A stretch of 34,242 nucleotides of DNA, taken from assembly GCF_000190375.1 (NCBI RefSeq), contig NZ_AEWG01000087.1, positions 1-34,242 on the forward strand. Direction: 5' to 3'. The notes under the pieces are model-generated. The model was given only the letters and a program-made list of their open reading frames with translations. It made no database searches and had not been told where the DNA came from. The stretch comes from Rubrivivax benzoatilyticus JA2 = ATCC BAA-35 (lineage in GTDB: Bacteria; Pseudomonadota; Gammaproteobacteria; Burkholderiales; Burkholderiaceae_C). The translations under genes were made by a program, and so were the position numbers. The first letter of the stretch is position 1; every line of letters begins with the position of its first letter. Shown here piece after piece: positions 1 through 9,807 of the stretch.

Positions 1-131
1 GCCAGGCCGCCGAGCGCGGCGCCGTCCAGCCGCGCGGCCTCGTCGGCGCTGACGCGCAGCAGTTGCAGCGGAGCGGACTCGGCGGGGCGCGCGGCAGGCG
101 CAGGGTCGGCGGGGGCGGTCGCCTCGGACAT
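1..131 (-). CDS. N-terminal fragment of an unidentified protein
   Basis: An ATG at 131-129 on the minus strand opens a frame that stays open to the window edge (about 43 codons). It begins MSEATAPADPAPAARP and continues into SAPLQLLRVSADEAARLDG. The Ala/Pro-rich start looks like a disordered N-terminal tail before a folded domain. I do not recognise the family, and too little is visible to assign a function. Codon use is typical of the surrounding high-GC genes. It is divergent from glnS, separated by a 376-bp repeat-bearing spacer. Confidence 0.4.
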   Translation of the reverse strand, partial: MSEATAPADPAPAARPAESAPLQLLRVSADEAARLDGAALGGL

Positions 132-219
132 CGGTTCTGGGGCGGCGCGCCGGGTGCGGACGCCGTGGACAAGGACCGGCGATTATTCCAAACCGGCCGG
201 GGCGCCGCGGCGAAGACGC

Positions 220-378
220 GAAGACGGGGTCAGACGCGAAGACGGGGTCAGGTCCTGCGGGACCTGACCCCTGCCGCACGCACCTGCCGCCCGTCGTCTC
301 GCGAAACGACCACCGACGAGAAGACGGAGTCAGGTCTCGCGCGAGAAGACGGGGTCAGGTCTCGCGAGACCTGACCCC
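220..378. repeat. Clustered GAAGACGGGGTCAG repeats with two perfect palindromes
   Basis: The 376-bp gap between the first gene fragment and glnS holds four copies of GAAGACGGGGTCAG (220-233, 238-251, 320-333 with one change, 345-358). Two of them extend into perfect inverted repeats. One is at 244-271 (arm GGGGTCAGGTCC, 4-nt loop). The other is a 28-bp palindrome at 351-378 (arm GGGGTCAGGTCTCG). This is REP-like intergenic DNA able to form cruciforms or RNA hairpins. A TAGAAT hexamer at 428-433 could be the glnS -10 box, but no good -35 is visible. Confidence 0.75.
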
Positions 379-507
379 TGCGGCCTGCCCCCTGCCGCCC
401 CGGCCGCCCCGCGCGACGGCCGCTCGATAGAATCCTTCGCTCTTTCGCCGCCGCGCCGGAGCCCCCCGTGCGCGCGGCCCCGAACCTTGCGCGAAACCGC
501 CTGCCGA

Positions 508-2292
<1,785 letters not shown>

Positions 2293-2384
2293 GGTTGCGC
2301 CCGGTGGTGTCTCGTCGCTGGCGCTGGTGCCCGGCGGCGTTCCGTGCCAGATTGGGGGTCTCTGCTTCGTCTCGTGGAGGCCCC

Positions 2385-3338
2385 ATGCCACACCTCTTCC
2401 CGATCCGCCACGCGGCGCTGGGCGCCGCGCTGGCGCTGGCGGCGCTGGCCGGCCCGGCGCAGGCCGCCGGCGTCGTCCAGGTGAGTTTCGTCGAGCCCGA
2501 GCGCTACACCGACGTCGGCTTCGGCGCCGTCGAGCGCGAGCGCACGACCGACCGGCTCGCCGCCATCTTCCAGGACCTCGCCCGGCGCCTGCCCGACGGC
2601 CAGGTGCTGACGGTCGAGGTGCTCGACGTCGACCTCGCCGGCCACGTGCCGGTGGGCAACGTCAACGACACGCGCGTGCTGACCGGCGGCGCCGACTGGC
2701 CGCGCATCACGCTGCGCTACCGCCTCGAGGCCGGCGGCAGCGTGCAGACACGCGACGAGACCGTCTCGGACCTGAACTATCTGCAGAACCGCCTCTTCGG
2801 CGGCCGCGCCGACGAGGCGCTGGCCTACGAGCGGCGCATGCTCGAACGCTGGTTCGAGGCCCGTTTCCTCACCCCCCTGACCCGGAGAACCCCCTTGTCC
2901 CTGCACCGCCTGTGCCTGGCCGCCGTCGTGGCCGCCGCTCCCGCCCTCGCCTTCGCCGCCGCGCCGGCCGACCCGCTGAAGGCCGCCGCCGCCGAACCCG
3001 GCGCCGTCGTCACCGCCAGCGGGCTGATCTACCGCTCGCTGAAGGACGGCAGCGGCGCCAGCCCGACGGCCAGCGACACCGTGCGCGTGCACTACCGCGG
3101 CACGCTCGTCGACGGCAAGGAGTTCGACAGCTCCTACCGCCGCGGCGAGCCGATCGAGTTCCCGCTGAACCGCGTGATCCCGTGCTGGACCGAAGGCGTG
3201 CAGAAGATGAAGGCCGGCGGCAAGGCCAAGCTGACCTGCCCGAGCACGATCGCCTACGGCGAACGCGGCGCCGGCGGCGTGATCCCGCCGAACGCGACGC
3301 TGCAGTTCGAGGTCGAACTGCTGGGCATCCGCAAGTAA
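2385..3338 (+). CDS. DUF3016 secreted protein reading in frame into an FKBP domain
   Basis: The ATG at 2385, 5 nt after GGAGG, starts a signal peptide (ALGAALALAALAGPAQA) and a DUF3016 domain (VSFVEPERYTDVGFG to about residue 160). DUF3016 proteins are small periplasmic proteins of unknown function and normally end here. In this sequence there is no stop: the frame continues through LTPLTRRTPLS into a second signal-peptide-like segment and a complete FKBP domain, giving 317 aa. The junction lies at a run of six C (2872-2877). With five C the frame would read ACC CCC TGA and stop the DUF3016 protein after 163 aa, just before the FKBP ribosome binding site. I therefore suspect two separate genes with a homopolymer indel, though a true fusion cannot be excluded. 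Confidence 0.6.
   Translation: MPHLFPIRHAALGAALALAALAGPAQAAGVVQVSFVEPERYTDVGFGAVERERTTDRLAAIFQDLARRLPDGQVLTVEVLDVDLAGHVPVGNVNDTRVLTGGADWPRITLRYRLEAGGSVQTRDETVSDLNYLQNRLFGGRADEALAYERRMLERWFEARFLTPLTRRTPLSLHRLCLAAVVAAAPALAFAAAPADPLKAAAAEPGAVVTASGLIYRSLKDGSGASPTASDTVRVHYRGTLVDGKEFDSSYRRGEPIEFPLNRVIPCWTEGVQKMKAGGKAKLTCPSTIAYGERGAGGVIPPNATLQFEVELLGIRK
2895..3338 (+). CDS. Secreted FKBP-type peptidyl-prolyl cis-trans isomerase
   Basis: Probable independent start at TTG 2895, preceded by GGAG at 2884-2887 with a 7-nt spacer. It gives 147 aa: a signal peptide (LCLAAVVAAAPALAFAA) followed by one FKBP domain (about residues 45-147). Visible FKBP hallmarks are VRVHYRGTLVDGKEFDSS, the GWxEG-like PCWTEGVQKM, and AYGERGAGGVIPPNATL. 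It should act as a periplasmic prolyl isomerase assisting protein folding. It shares frame and stop with the upstream DUF3016 reading frame. The good ribosome binding site and own signal sequence favour separate translation, probably coupled to the upstream gene. Confidence 0.8.
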   Translation: MSLHRLCLAAVVAAAPALAFAAAPADPLKAAAAEPGAVVTASGLIYRSLKDGSGASPTASDTVRVHYRGTLVDGKEFDSSYRRGEPIEFPLNRVIPCWTEGVQKMKAGGKAKLTCPSTIAYGERGAGGVIPPNATLQFEVELLGIRK

Positions 3339-3351
3339 GGCGGCCGGCCGG

Positions 3352-4266
<915 letters not shown>

Positions 4267-4324
4267 GGCGCGATTGTCGCCGCATGCGGCACCCTGGCGC
4301 CGCGGCCGCCGCCCGATCGGGTGC

Positions 4325-4543
4325 TCAGGACAGGAAGTCGGGCACGACGGCCGGTGTCGCGTACTCGCGGCCGACGACGGCGCGGGCGTAGAGGTAGTTG
4401 CAGCGCGCTCGCTCGCTCAGCGTGTCCATCGCCACGCGGCCCTGGGCGTCGCAGGGGAAGGCCAGCGCGCGGCCCTGCTGGAACAACGACTCGAACCGCA
4501 GCTGGTAGCGGGCGGCGAGGCCGGCATCGGCGAAGGCGTTCAT
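4325..4543 (-). CDS. Small conserved-looking protein of unknown function
   Basis: ATG at 4543 (or GTG at 4546, 6 nt after GGAG) gives a 72-73-aa protein beginning [20 protein letters not shown]. The body has [18 protein letters not shown] followed by [20 protein letters not shown]. It contains no membrane segment. Composition, ribosome binding site and codon use support a real gene, but I cannot assign a function. It lies 58 bp upstream of the minus-strand yedI gene, so the two may be co-transcribed. A gap of about 200 bp separates it from the divergent HDOD gene. Confidence 0.6.
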   Translation of the reverse strand: MNAFADAGLAARYQLRFESLFQQGRALAFPCDAQGRVAMDTLSERARCNYLYARAVVGREYATPAVVPDFLS

Positions 4544-4699
4544 CACGTCGGTCTCCCTGGAACCCTGGGCGATGAATCCAGCTTAGTCGGCCACGGCCCC
4601 GGCCGCCTGGGGCGCGGCGCCATCGCGGGCGTCGGACGGCGGCTGCGGCGCGTGTCGGAAGACGGCTGACACGGCGCAAGCCTGCCGGCACGACGGCAC

Positions 4700-4726
4700 T
4701 TCAGTCTGGCGCGGCGCGGCCGATAA
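4700..4726 (+). promoter_or_regulatory. Sigma-28 (FliA)-like promoter ahead of the HDOD gene
   Basis: TTCAGTCT (4700-4707), an 11-bp spacer, then GCCGATAA (4719-4726). The second element matches the classical FliA -10 sequence at all eight positions. The first matches TAAAGTTT at five of eight. The HDOD start codon is 24 nt downstream, a plausible leader length. The same GCCGATAA octamer also occurs by chance upstream of the ABC transporter gene without a -35, so this is a suggestive call only. Confidence 0.35.
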
Positions 4727-4750
4727 GACGTCTGGACGCGCCCCACCACC

Positions 4751-5647
4751 ATGACCGCCATCGCCGCACCGCTGCCTGCCGACACCTCGCGCACCGCTTC
4801 CATCGCCCGTGAAATCGACCACGCCCGCACCCGCGGCGCGCTGCAGCACATCGTCGTGCCGCCGTGCCCGGCGCTGCTGGCGCGGCTGCAGGCGGTGATG
4901 CAGCAGCCCGAGCCCGACCTCAACGAGGTCGCCCGCATCGCCGCCAGCGACGTCGCGATGTCGGCGACGCTGATCCGCAACGCCAACGGCGCGCTGTTCG
5001 CCGTGGGCCCGCCGGTGCAGACCGTCGGCCAGGCGATGAACCGCCTGGGCCTGAAGCAGACCGCGGCGATCATGACCGGCTTCCTGGTGCGCAACGCCAT
5101 CGTCGCCGACAACCGCCACCTGCGGCGTTTCTGGGAACGCTCGGCGCAGCGTGCGATCGCGATGACCTTCATCGCTCGCCAGCTCGTCGGCCTGTCGCCC
5201 GACGTCGCCCACACCTACGGCCTGTTCTGCCACGTCGGCATGCCGGTGCTGCTGCAGAGCGTGAAGGGCTACGGCTCGACGATGGTCGAGGCCGCGGCGC
5301 GCATCGACCGCAGCTACGTCGCCACCGAGAACGCCAACCACCGCACCGACCACGCCGTCGTCGGCGCGCTGGTGGCGCGCGTCTGGCGCCTGGCGCCCGA
5401 GGTGATGGCCGCGATCCGGCTGCACCACGACCTGGACTCGCTGGGCGGCGAGGAGACCGAGCCCGAGGTGCAGACGCTGATGGCCGCCGGCCTCGTCGCC
5501 GAGCACATCGTGCGCCGCCAGGAGGCCCAGCTGCCCGAGCGCGACTGGACCGACCACTCGGCCGCGGCGCTGGCCTGGCTGCAGGTCGACGAAGGCGAGA
5601 TCGCCCAGTGGGGCGAGGAGCTCAGCGCTTCGCTGAGCGCTTTCTAG
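4751..5647 (+). CDS. HDOD domain signalling protein
   Basis: 298 aa. After a short N-terminal tail, an HDOD domain spans about residues 30-230. It opens with IVVPPCPALLARLQAVMQQPEPDLNEVARIAASDVAMSATL-type sequence, and VGPPVQTVGQAMNRLGL is the typical region around the first helical bundle. HDOD domains are HD-related but lack phosphohydrolase metal ligands, and they serve in signal transduction, often linked to motility and c-di-GMP. No second output domain is present. The gene converges on the ParA-like gene and overlaps it by 26 bp at the 3' ends. The sigma-28-like motif upstream would fit a link to flagellar regulation. Confidence 0.9.
   Translation: MTAIAAPLPADTSRTASIAREIDHARTRGALQHIVVPPCPALLARLQAVMQQPEPDLNEVARIAASDVAMSATLIRNANGALFAVGPPVQTVGQAMNRLGLKQTAAIMTGFLVRNAIVADNRHLRRFWERSAQRAIAMTFIARQLVGLSPDVAHTYGLFCHVGMPVLLQSVKGYGSTMVEAAARIDRSYVATENANHRTDHAVVGALVARVWRLAPEVMAAIRLHHDLDSLGGEETEPEVQTLMAAGLVAEHIVRRQEAQLPERDWTDHSAAALAWLQVDEGEIAQWGEELSASLSAF
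5620..5638. terminator. Hairpin at the overlapping 3' ends of two convergent genes
   Basis: Perfect inverted repeat GCTCAGCG-CTT-CGCTGAGC spanning the overlapping stop regions of the HDOD gene and the parA-like gene. It has no T-tract on either strand. It could act as a bidirectional, weak or Rho-assisted terminator or an mRNA end stabiliser. Confidence 0.4.
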
Positions 5648-6413
5648 GCTTGGCGACGGCCTCGTAGAGCGCGACGAACTGCTGCGTCAGCTTGTGCCCG
5701 GGGTCCAGGTGGATCATCGGGCGCGCGAGTTCGTGCGACTCCTTCACGCGCACGCTGGCGCCCAGGTAGGGCTCCAGCACCGGCAGGCCTTCGTCGACGA
5801 GTTCCTGCACCGTGCGCCGCGGCAGGCTGGCGCGCGGCTGGAACTGGTTGACGACGATGCCCTCGACGGCGAGCTTGTCGTTGTGGTCGGCGCGGATCTC
5901 CTCCACCGCCTCCAGCAGCCCGTACAGCGCGCGGCGCGAGAACTCGTCGCAGTCGAACGGGATCAGGCAGCCGTCGGCGGCGATCAGCGCCGAGCGCGTG
6001 TAGAAGTTCAGCGCCGGCGGCGTGTCGATCCAGATCTCGTCGTAGGTGCCGGCAAACTCGGCCAGCGCGTCGCGCAGCTTGAAGATCTTGTAGCGGCTCT
6101 CCAGCTTGGCGTGCAGCTCCTCCAGCGCGGCGCTGGCGGGCATCAGGTCCAGCCGCTCCCAGGGCGTGGCGGTGACGAAGTCGGCCGCCGGCACCGGGCG
6201 CACGCTGAACTTCAGCGTCGTCTCGAAGAACTCCGCCGCGCCGGGGCGCGGGTCGACCGCGGCCTCGCCGAGCAGGTAGTGCGTCGAGTTGGCCTGGGCG
6301 TCCAGGTCGACGAGCAGCACCCGCCGCCCCCTGGCGGCCGCGATCGCGGCCAGATTGCTGGCGATGGTGGACTTGCCGACCCCGCCTTTCTGGTTGAAGA
6401 CGACGTGCCGCAT
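5622..6413 (-). CDS. Orphan ParA/MinD-family ATPase
   Basis: ATG at 6413 gives 263 aa. The deviant Walker A motif KGGVGKST is at residues 9-16 (in VVFNQKGGVGKS), followed by the switch region RVLLVDLDAQANST. Walker B-like sequence is IWIDTPPALN. These are hallmarks of ParA-type ATPases that position DNA, chemotaxis clusters or other cargo on the nucleoid. No ParB gene or parS cluster is adjacent, so it is probably a chromosomal cargo-positioning or stand-alone ParA rather than a partition pair. It ends in KPRKRSAKR, a basic tail. It is divergent from the aminotransferase gene and convergent with HDOD. Confidence 0.9.
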   Translation of the reverse strand: MRHVVFNQKGGVGKSTIASNLAAIAAARGRRVLLVDLDAQANSTHYLLGEAAVDPRPGAAEFFETTLKFSVRPVPAADFVTATPWERLDLMPASAALEELHAKLESRYKIFKLRDALAEFAGTYDEIWIDTPPALNFYTRSALIAADGCLIPFDCDEFSRRALYGLLEAVEEIRADHNDKLAVEGIVVNQFQPRASLPRRTVQELVDEGLPVLEPYLGASVRVKESHELARPMIHLDPGHKLTQQFVALYEAVAKPRKRSAKR

Positions 6414-6506
6414 CCGAGCGCTCCGTGGAAGGACGCGACATTGTGCACCGCAGCACTGGAGGCGGAACCCTAGACTCGGGCGGCCGCCTCCAGCCGACAC
6501 GACACG

Positions 6507-7655
6507 ATGCGCGACCTGTTCCTGCTCGCCCCCGATCTCGTCTTCCTGAACCACGGCTCCTTCGGCGCCTGCCCACGCGAGGTGCTGGCCGAGCAGCAGC
6601 GCTGGCAGCTGGAGATGGAGCGCAACCCGGTCGAGTTTCTCGGCCGGCGCTCGGCCGAGCTGCTGCACCAGGCGCGCACGGCGCTCGCCGGCGAAGTGGG
6701 CGCCAACCCGGAGCACCTGGTCTTCGTGCCCAACGCGACCACCGGCGTCAACGTCGTCACGCGCTCGTTCGTGCTGGCACCGGGTGAGGAGGTGCTGTCC
6801 ACCGACCTGGAATACGGCGCCTGCGACGCCGCCTGGCAGCAGGCCTGCGCCGCGCGCGGCGCGCACTACCGGCGCGTGGAGATCCCGCTGCCCTTCGAAC
6901 GCGAGAGCTTCGTCGAGCGCCTGATGGCCGCGGTGACGCCGCGCACCCGGCTGATCTACGCCAGCCACATCACGTCGACGACGGCGCTGACGCTGCCGGT
7001 GGCCGCGCTGTGCCGCGCCGCCCGCGAGCGCGGCATCCCGACGCTGATCGACGGCGCGCACGCGCCGGGCCAGATCACGCTGGACCTGGACGCCGTCGGC
7101 GCCGACTTCTACGTCGGCAACTGCCACAAGTGGCTGTGTGCGCCCAAGGGCAGCGGCTTCCTGCACGCCCGGCCCGAACACCACGCGCGGCTCGACGCGC
7201 CGGTCATCAGCTGGGGATATGCCGAGGGCACCGGCGGCCACGCCGGCTTCGACGCCTACCTGGGGCGCACGCTGTTCGAACGCCGCCTGCAGTGGCAGGG
7301 CACACGCGACCTGTCGGCCTGGCTGGCGGTGCCGGCGGCGATCGACTTCCAGCGCCGCCACGGCTGGCCCGCGGTGCGCGAGCGCTGCCATGCGCTGGCG
7401 CGCGAGGCGCTGCAGGCGCTGACACGCCGCCACGGCCTGGCGCCGATCGCCCGGGACGAGGACTGGGCGCAGATGGTGGTCATCCCCGTGCCGGCGCAGG
7501 ACGCCGAGGCGTTGCGCCGTCGCCTCTTCGACGAAAGCGGCATCGAGGTGCCGGTGACGACCCACGCCGGCCGGACCTTCGTGCGCATCTCGGTGCAGGG
7601 CTACACCGAGCGCTGGGAGATCGAACGCCTGCTGGACGCGCCGGCGCTGCGCTGA
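6507..7655 (+). CDS. Class V PLP-dependent aminotransferase (isopenicillin-N epimerase-like)
   Basis: 382 aa, fold type I PLP enzyme. It begins with FLNHGSFGACPREVLAEQQRWQ, the typical opening of the CefD-like group. It continues with VFVPNATTGVNVVTRSF (PLP phosphate region), TLIDGAHAPGQITLDLDAVGADF (Asp that contacts the pyridine nitrogen) and YVGNCHKWLCAPKGSGFL, in which Lys208 is the Schiff-base lysine. These enzymes act on diverse amino acids as epimerases, desulfurases or hydrolases, and the substrate cannot be read from sequence. It stands alone, convergent with the diguanylate cyclase gene 9 bp downstream. Confidence 0.92.
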   Translation: MRDLFLLAPDLVFLNHGSFGACPREVLAEQQRWQLEMERNPVEFLGRRSAELLHQARTALAGEVGANPEHLVFVPNATTGVNVVTRSFVLAPGEEVLSTDLEYGACDAAWQQACAARGAHYRRVEIPLPFERESFVERLMAAVTPRTRLIYASHITSTTALTLPVAALCRAARERGIPTLIDGAHAPGQITLDLDAVGADFYVGNCHKWLCAPKGSGFLHARPEHHARLDAPVISWGYAEGTGGHAGFDAYLGRTLFERRLQWQGTRDLSAWLAVPAAIDFQRRHGWPAVRERCHALAREALQALTRRHGLAPIARDEDWAQMVVIPVPAQDAEALRRRLFDESGIEVPVTTHAGRTFVRISVQGYTERWEIERLLDAPALR

Positions 7656-7664
7656 GCGCCGCGC

Positions 7665-8879
7665 TCAGCCGCAGACGATGCGGTTGCGCCCCTGCTGCTT
7701 GGCTTCGTAGAGCAGGCGGTCGGCTTCGAGGAACAGCGTCTGCGCGGTGTCCGCGGGCTGCGGCACGCGCACGATGGCGCCGATCGACACCGTCAGCGTC
7801 GGCGCCGTGGCGCTGCGGCTGTTGGGGATCGCCAGCGCCTCGATGTCGCGGCGGATGGCCTCGAACAGCTCCCGGCCGCGGCCGCTGGGGCTGGAGCTGC
7901 AGGCCAGCAGCGCGAACTCCTCGCCGCCGAGGCGGAAGGCGTAGTCGCCGGCGCGGCGGCCGTGTTCACGCAGCGCCGCGGCCACCGACACCAGCGCCTC
8001 GTCACCGGCGACGTGGCCGAAGGTGTCGTTCAGGCGCTTGAAGTGGTCCAGGTCCAGCAGCGCCAGCGTCAGCGTCGAACGCTCGCGCCGGGCGCGCGCC
8101 AGCTCGGCAGCGAAGACGGCGTCGAAATGGCGGCGGTTGAACAGCCCGGTCAGGTCATCGGTGATCGCCGACTCCTCCAGCCGGCGGTTGGCGGCCTCCA
8201 GGTCGACGTAGGCCTGGCGCAGCTTCTCCTCGGCCTCGACGCGCGCGCGGCGCTCGCGCAGCAGGTTCAGCGTGCGGCTGGACAGGTTCTCGTACATGCC
8301 GAGCACGGTGTCGATCAGCAGGCGCACCGACGAGGCGCCCATCTTGCGCTCGGCCTTGAGCTTGGCCTCGTCCAGCAGCGCGCCGGCCTGGACCTCGGCG
8401 ACGACGAGCGCGAAACGTTTGTCCTCGACGATGATGTGGAAGGCCAGCCAGCGGATCAGGAACTTCACCATGCCCTCGATCTGCTGGTACAGCGGCTGGC
8501 CGCCTTCGGCCTGCTTCAGGTCCTGCACCTTGGGCAGGAAGGCCCCGTGGGCCGCCTGGTGGTTGTGCAGCCAGACGTCGTCGCCGAAGCAGTCGACCCA
8601 GATCTCTTCCTCGGCCGAGAAGTGATAGTCGGCATAGGCCGCCAGCTCGGCGAACGCGGCCTCGACCTCGAACGCCCGGTTGTGCACCAGCGTGCCGGCG
8701 AGCTGGTTCAGCAGGTCCACCAGGCGCCTGTGCTGCTCGTCGATCAGCGCGTTGCCGGTGTTGAAGTTGTCGTTCCAGGGGAAGACTTCGAACAGGTGCT
8801 GGCCGCCGGCCTCGTCGGGCTGGGCGAGCAGGTCCATGAAGTCGGCGGCGCTGGTTTCGGTCGTGCAGTTCATCGTCAT
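7665..8879 (-). CDS. Bacteriohemerythrin-GGDEF diguanylate cyclase
   Basis: 404 aa from ATG 8879; an in-frame ATG at 8873 is equally possible, and no clear ribosome binding site is seen. The N-terminal bacteriohemerythrin domain (about 30-160) keeps a full di-iron ligand set: His50, His86, Glu90, His107, His111, His148 and Asp153. A helical coiled linker (about 165-235) joins a C-terminal GGDEF domain with the active motif GGEEF (318-322) and an intact product-inhibition I-site RxxD (RAGD, 309-312), five residues upstream. It should make cyclic-di-GMP in response to oxygen or redox state sensed at the di-iron site. No membrane segment is present, so it is cytosolic. Confidence 0.95.
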   Translation of the reverse strand: MTMNCTTETSAADFMDLLAQPDEAGGQHLFEVFPWNDNFNTGNALIDEQHRRLVDLLNQLAGTLVHNRAFEVEAAFAELAAYADYHFSAEEEIWVDCFGDDVWLHNHQAAHGAFLPKVQDLKQAEGGQPLYQQIEGMVKFLIRWLAFHIIVEDKRFALVVAEVQAGALLDEAKLKAERKMGASSVRLLIDTVLGMYENLSSRTLNLLRERRARVEAEEKLRQAYVDLEAANRRLEESAITDDLTGLFNRRHFDAVFAAELARARRERSTLTLALLDLDHFKRLNDTFGHVAGDEALVSVAAALREHGRRAGDYAFRLGGEEFALLACSSSPSGRGRELFEAIRRDIEALAIPNSRSATAPTLTVSIGAIVRVPQPADTAQTLFLEADRLLYEAKQQGRNRIVCG

Positions 8880-9277
8880 CCGCGGCGCGCCGCGGCAGCG
8901 CCGGTGGCTCGCCCGTATCCTGACACCACCACCTCGGAGGCGGCGACCGCCGGGCGAGGCGGAGGGCGGAGCGGCCCGCTCGGACCCGGACGGCCGATCA
9001 TGACACAGCGATTTCACCAATTCGCATTGGATGACCACGTTGCCGGGAGGACCGCACGGACAGGCCGAGCGCGGTGGTCAGGCGGCGGCGGGGGTGGCGA
9101 AGGCCGGCAGGTGGTCGTCGGAGGCGAGCGAGTGGAAGGCGGCGGGGGCCCGGTTGCGCGGCTGCGGTGGCGGGGGTTGGCCGGCGCCGGTGGCCAGGGC
9201 GCGGGTGTGGGCGGGGATCACGTGGCCTTTAATCAGGACGCCTTCCGAATCGCAGGTATGGCGGAAGGGGCAGATCA
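8880..9277. other. Left flank between diguanylate cyclase gene and cassette array
   Basis: About 400 bp of GC-rich sequence. It contains a small inverted repeat CCAAT-TCGC-ATTGG near 9016-9029, possibly in the control region of the cyclase gene, and a 67-codon minus-strand frame listed separately. Base composition changes abruptly near 9278-9315, where the AT-richer cassette array begins. No convincing promoter was found. Confidence 0.5.
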
Positions 9278-9281
9278 GCAT
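9078..9281 (-). CDS. Possible 67-aa protein starting in an attC core site
   Basis: The start ATG (9281-9279) lies inside the GTTATGC core-like heptamer that ends the cassette array. The protein begins MLICPFRHTCDSEGVLIKG and turns into a Pro/Ala-rich tail (GQPPPPQPRNRAPAAF). No ribosome binding site is evident. It may be a remnant of a gene truncated when the array was acquired, or a chance frame in GC-rich DNA. I do not recognise it. Confidence 0.3.
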   Translation of the reverse strand: MLICPFRHTCDSEGVLIKGHVIPAHTRALATGAGQPPPPQPRNRAPAAFHSLASDDHLPAFATPAAA

Positions 9282-9315
9282 AACGCTCGCCGCGGGAGAA
9301 ACCGACTATTTAGGC
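9278..9315 (-). other. Degenerate terminal attC remnant
   Basis: On the minus strand GCCTAAA (9315-9309, containing the TAA stop of the last GNAT gene) starts the site, and GAGCGTTATGC ends it at 9278. Core-like ends are present, but the 38-bp length and weak internal pairing suggest a truncated or decayed site closing the array. Confidence 0.45.
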
Positions 9316-9807
9316 GTCACTACGTTCAAGGCTGCTAAAACTCTGAACGTAGCCTTGCCACCAGCCGCTGGTGAGCTGATGCTCGCTGTAATCGCCGCCC
9401 GTGAACTCATTGATGACCTTGCGCCAAAAGGCTTGGGCGGCCACATTATCCGTCATCTGCCCGACTTGCCACGCGCCAGCGTGTCGCGCAAAAACTTGTT
9501 TGGCGGCGTGAGCGGCGATTCGCTTGCGCCTGTACTTCTTGAGGACGAAGAACTGATCCATCCAGAACTCGCCACCCGGCAGCTTGACCTGGTTGTCAAC
9601 CAGAGCGAAGCCAGCGTACTGCATCGAGACGGTCAAGACATACGCCGCGCAATGCTTGTCCTGCCAGTACCGGTCCAGCGCGTAACCGTACTCTCCGTGT
9701 ACGTCGAGGTCTTGGTCCCAGATATCAGAGAGCTCGTATTGGTAAAGCTCGAGCATCCGATAAATCGGAAGCCGATCGCATGGCTTGGCTACTCTGACTT
9801 CAAGCAT
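9310..9807 (-). CDS. GNAT-family acetyltransferase (second gene of cassette 5)
   Basis: 165 aa from ATG 9807 (MLEVRVAKPCDRLPIYRML). The core shows a GNAT fold pattern: YVLTVSMQYAGFALVDNQV (beta strands), then EFWMDQFFVLKKYRRKRIAAHAAKQVF, which carries the acetyl-CoA pyrophosphate-binding loop (R-R-K-R-I-A-A), and a C-terminal NVAAQAFWRKVINEF helix. The substrate is unknown. The start overlaps the end of the preceding GNAT gene by 8 nt (ATGCTTGA), implying translational coupling. Its stop codon lies inside a degenerate attC core. An imperfect-gene-end inverted repeat (CTACGTTCA at 9320-9328 with its complement at 9344-9352) is in the coding tail. Confidence 0.82.
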   Translation of the reverse strand: MLEVRVAKPCDRLPIYRMLELYQYELSDIWDQDLDVHGEYGYALDRYWQDKHCAAYVLTVSMQYAGFALVDNQVKLPGGEFWMDQFFVLKKYRRKRIAAHAAKQVFARHAGAWQVGQMTDNVAAQAFWRKVINEFTGGDYSEHQLTSGWWQGYVQSFSSLERSDA

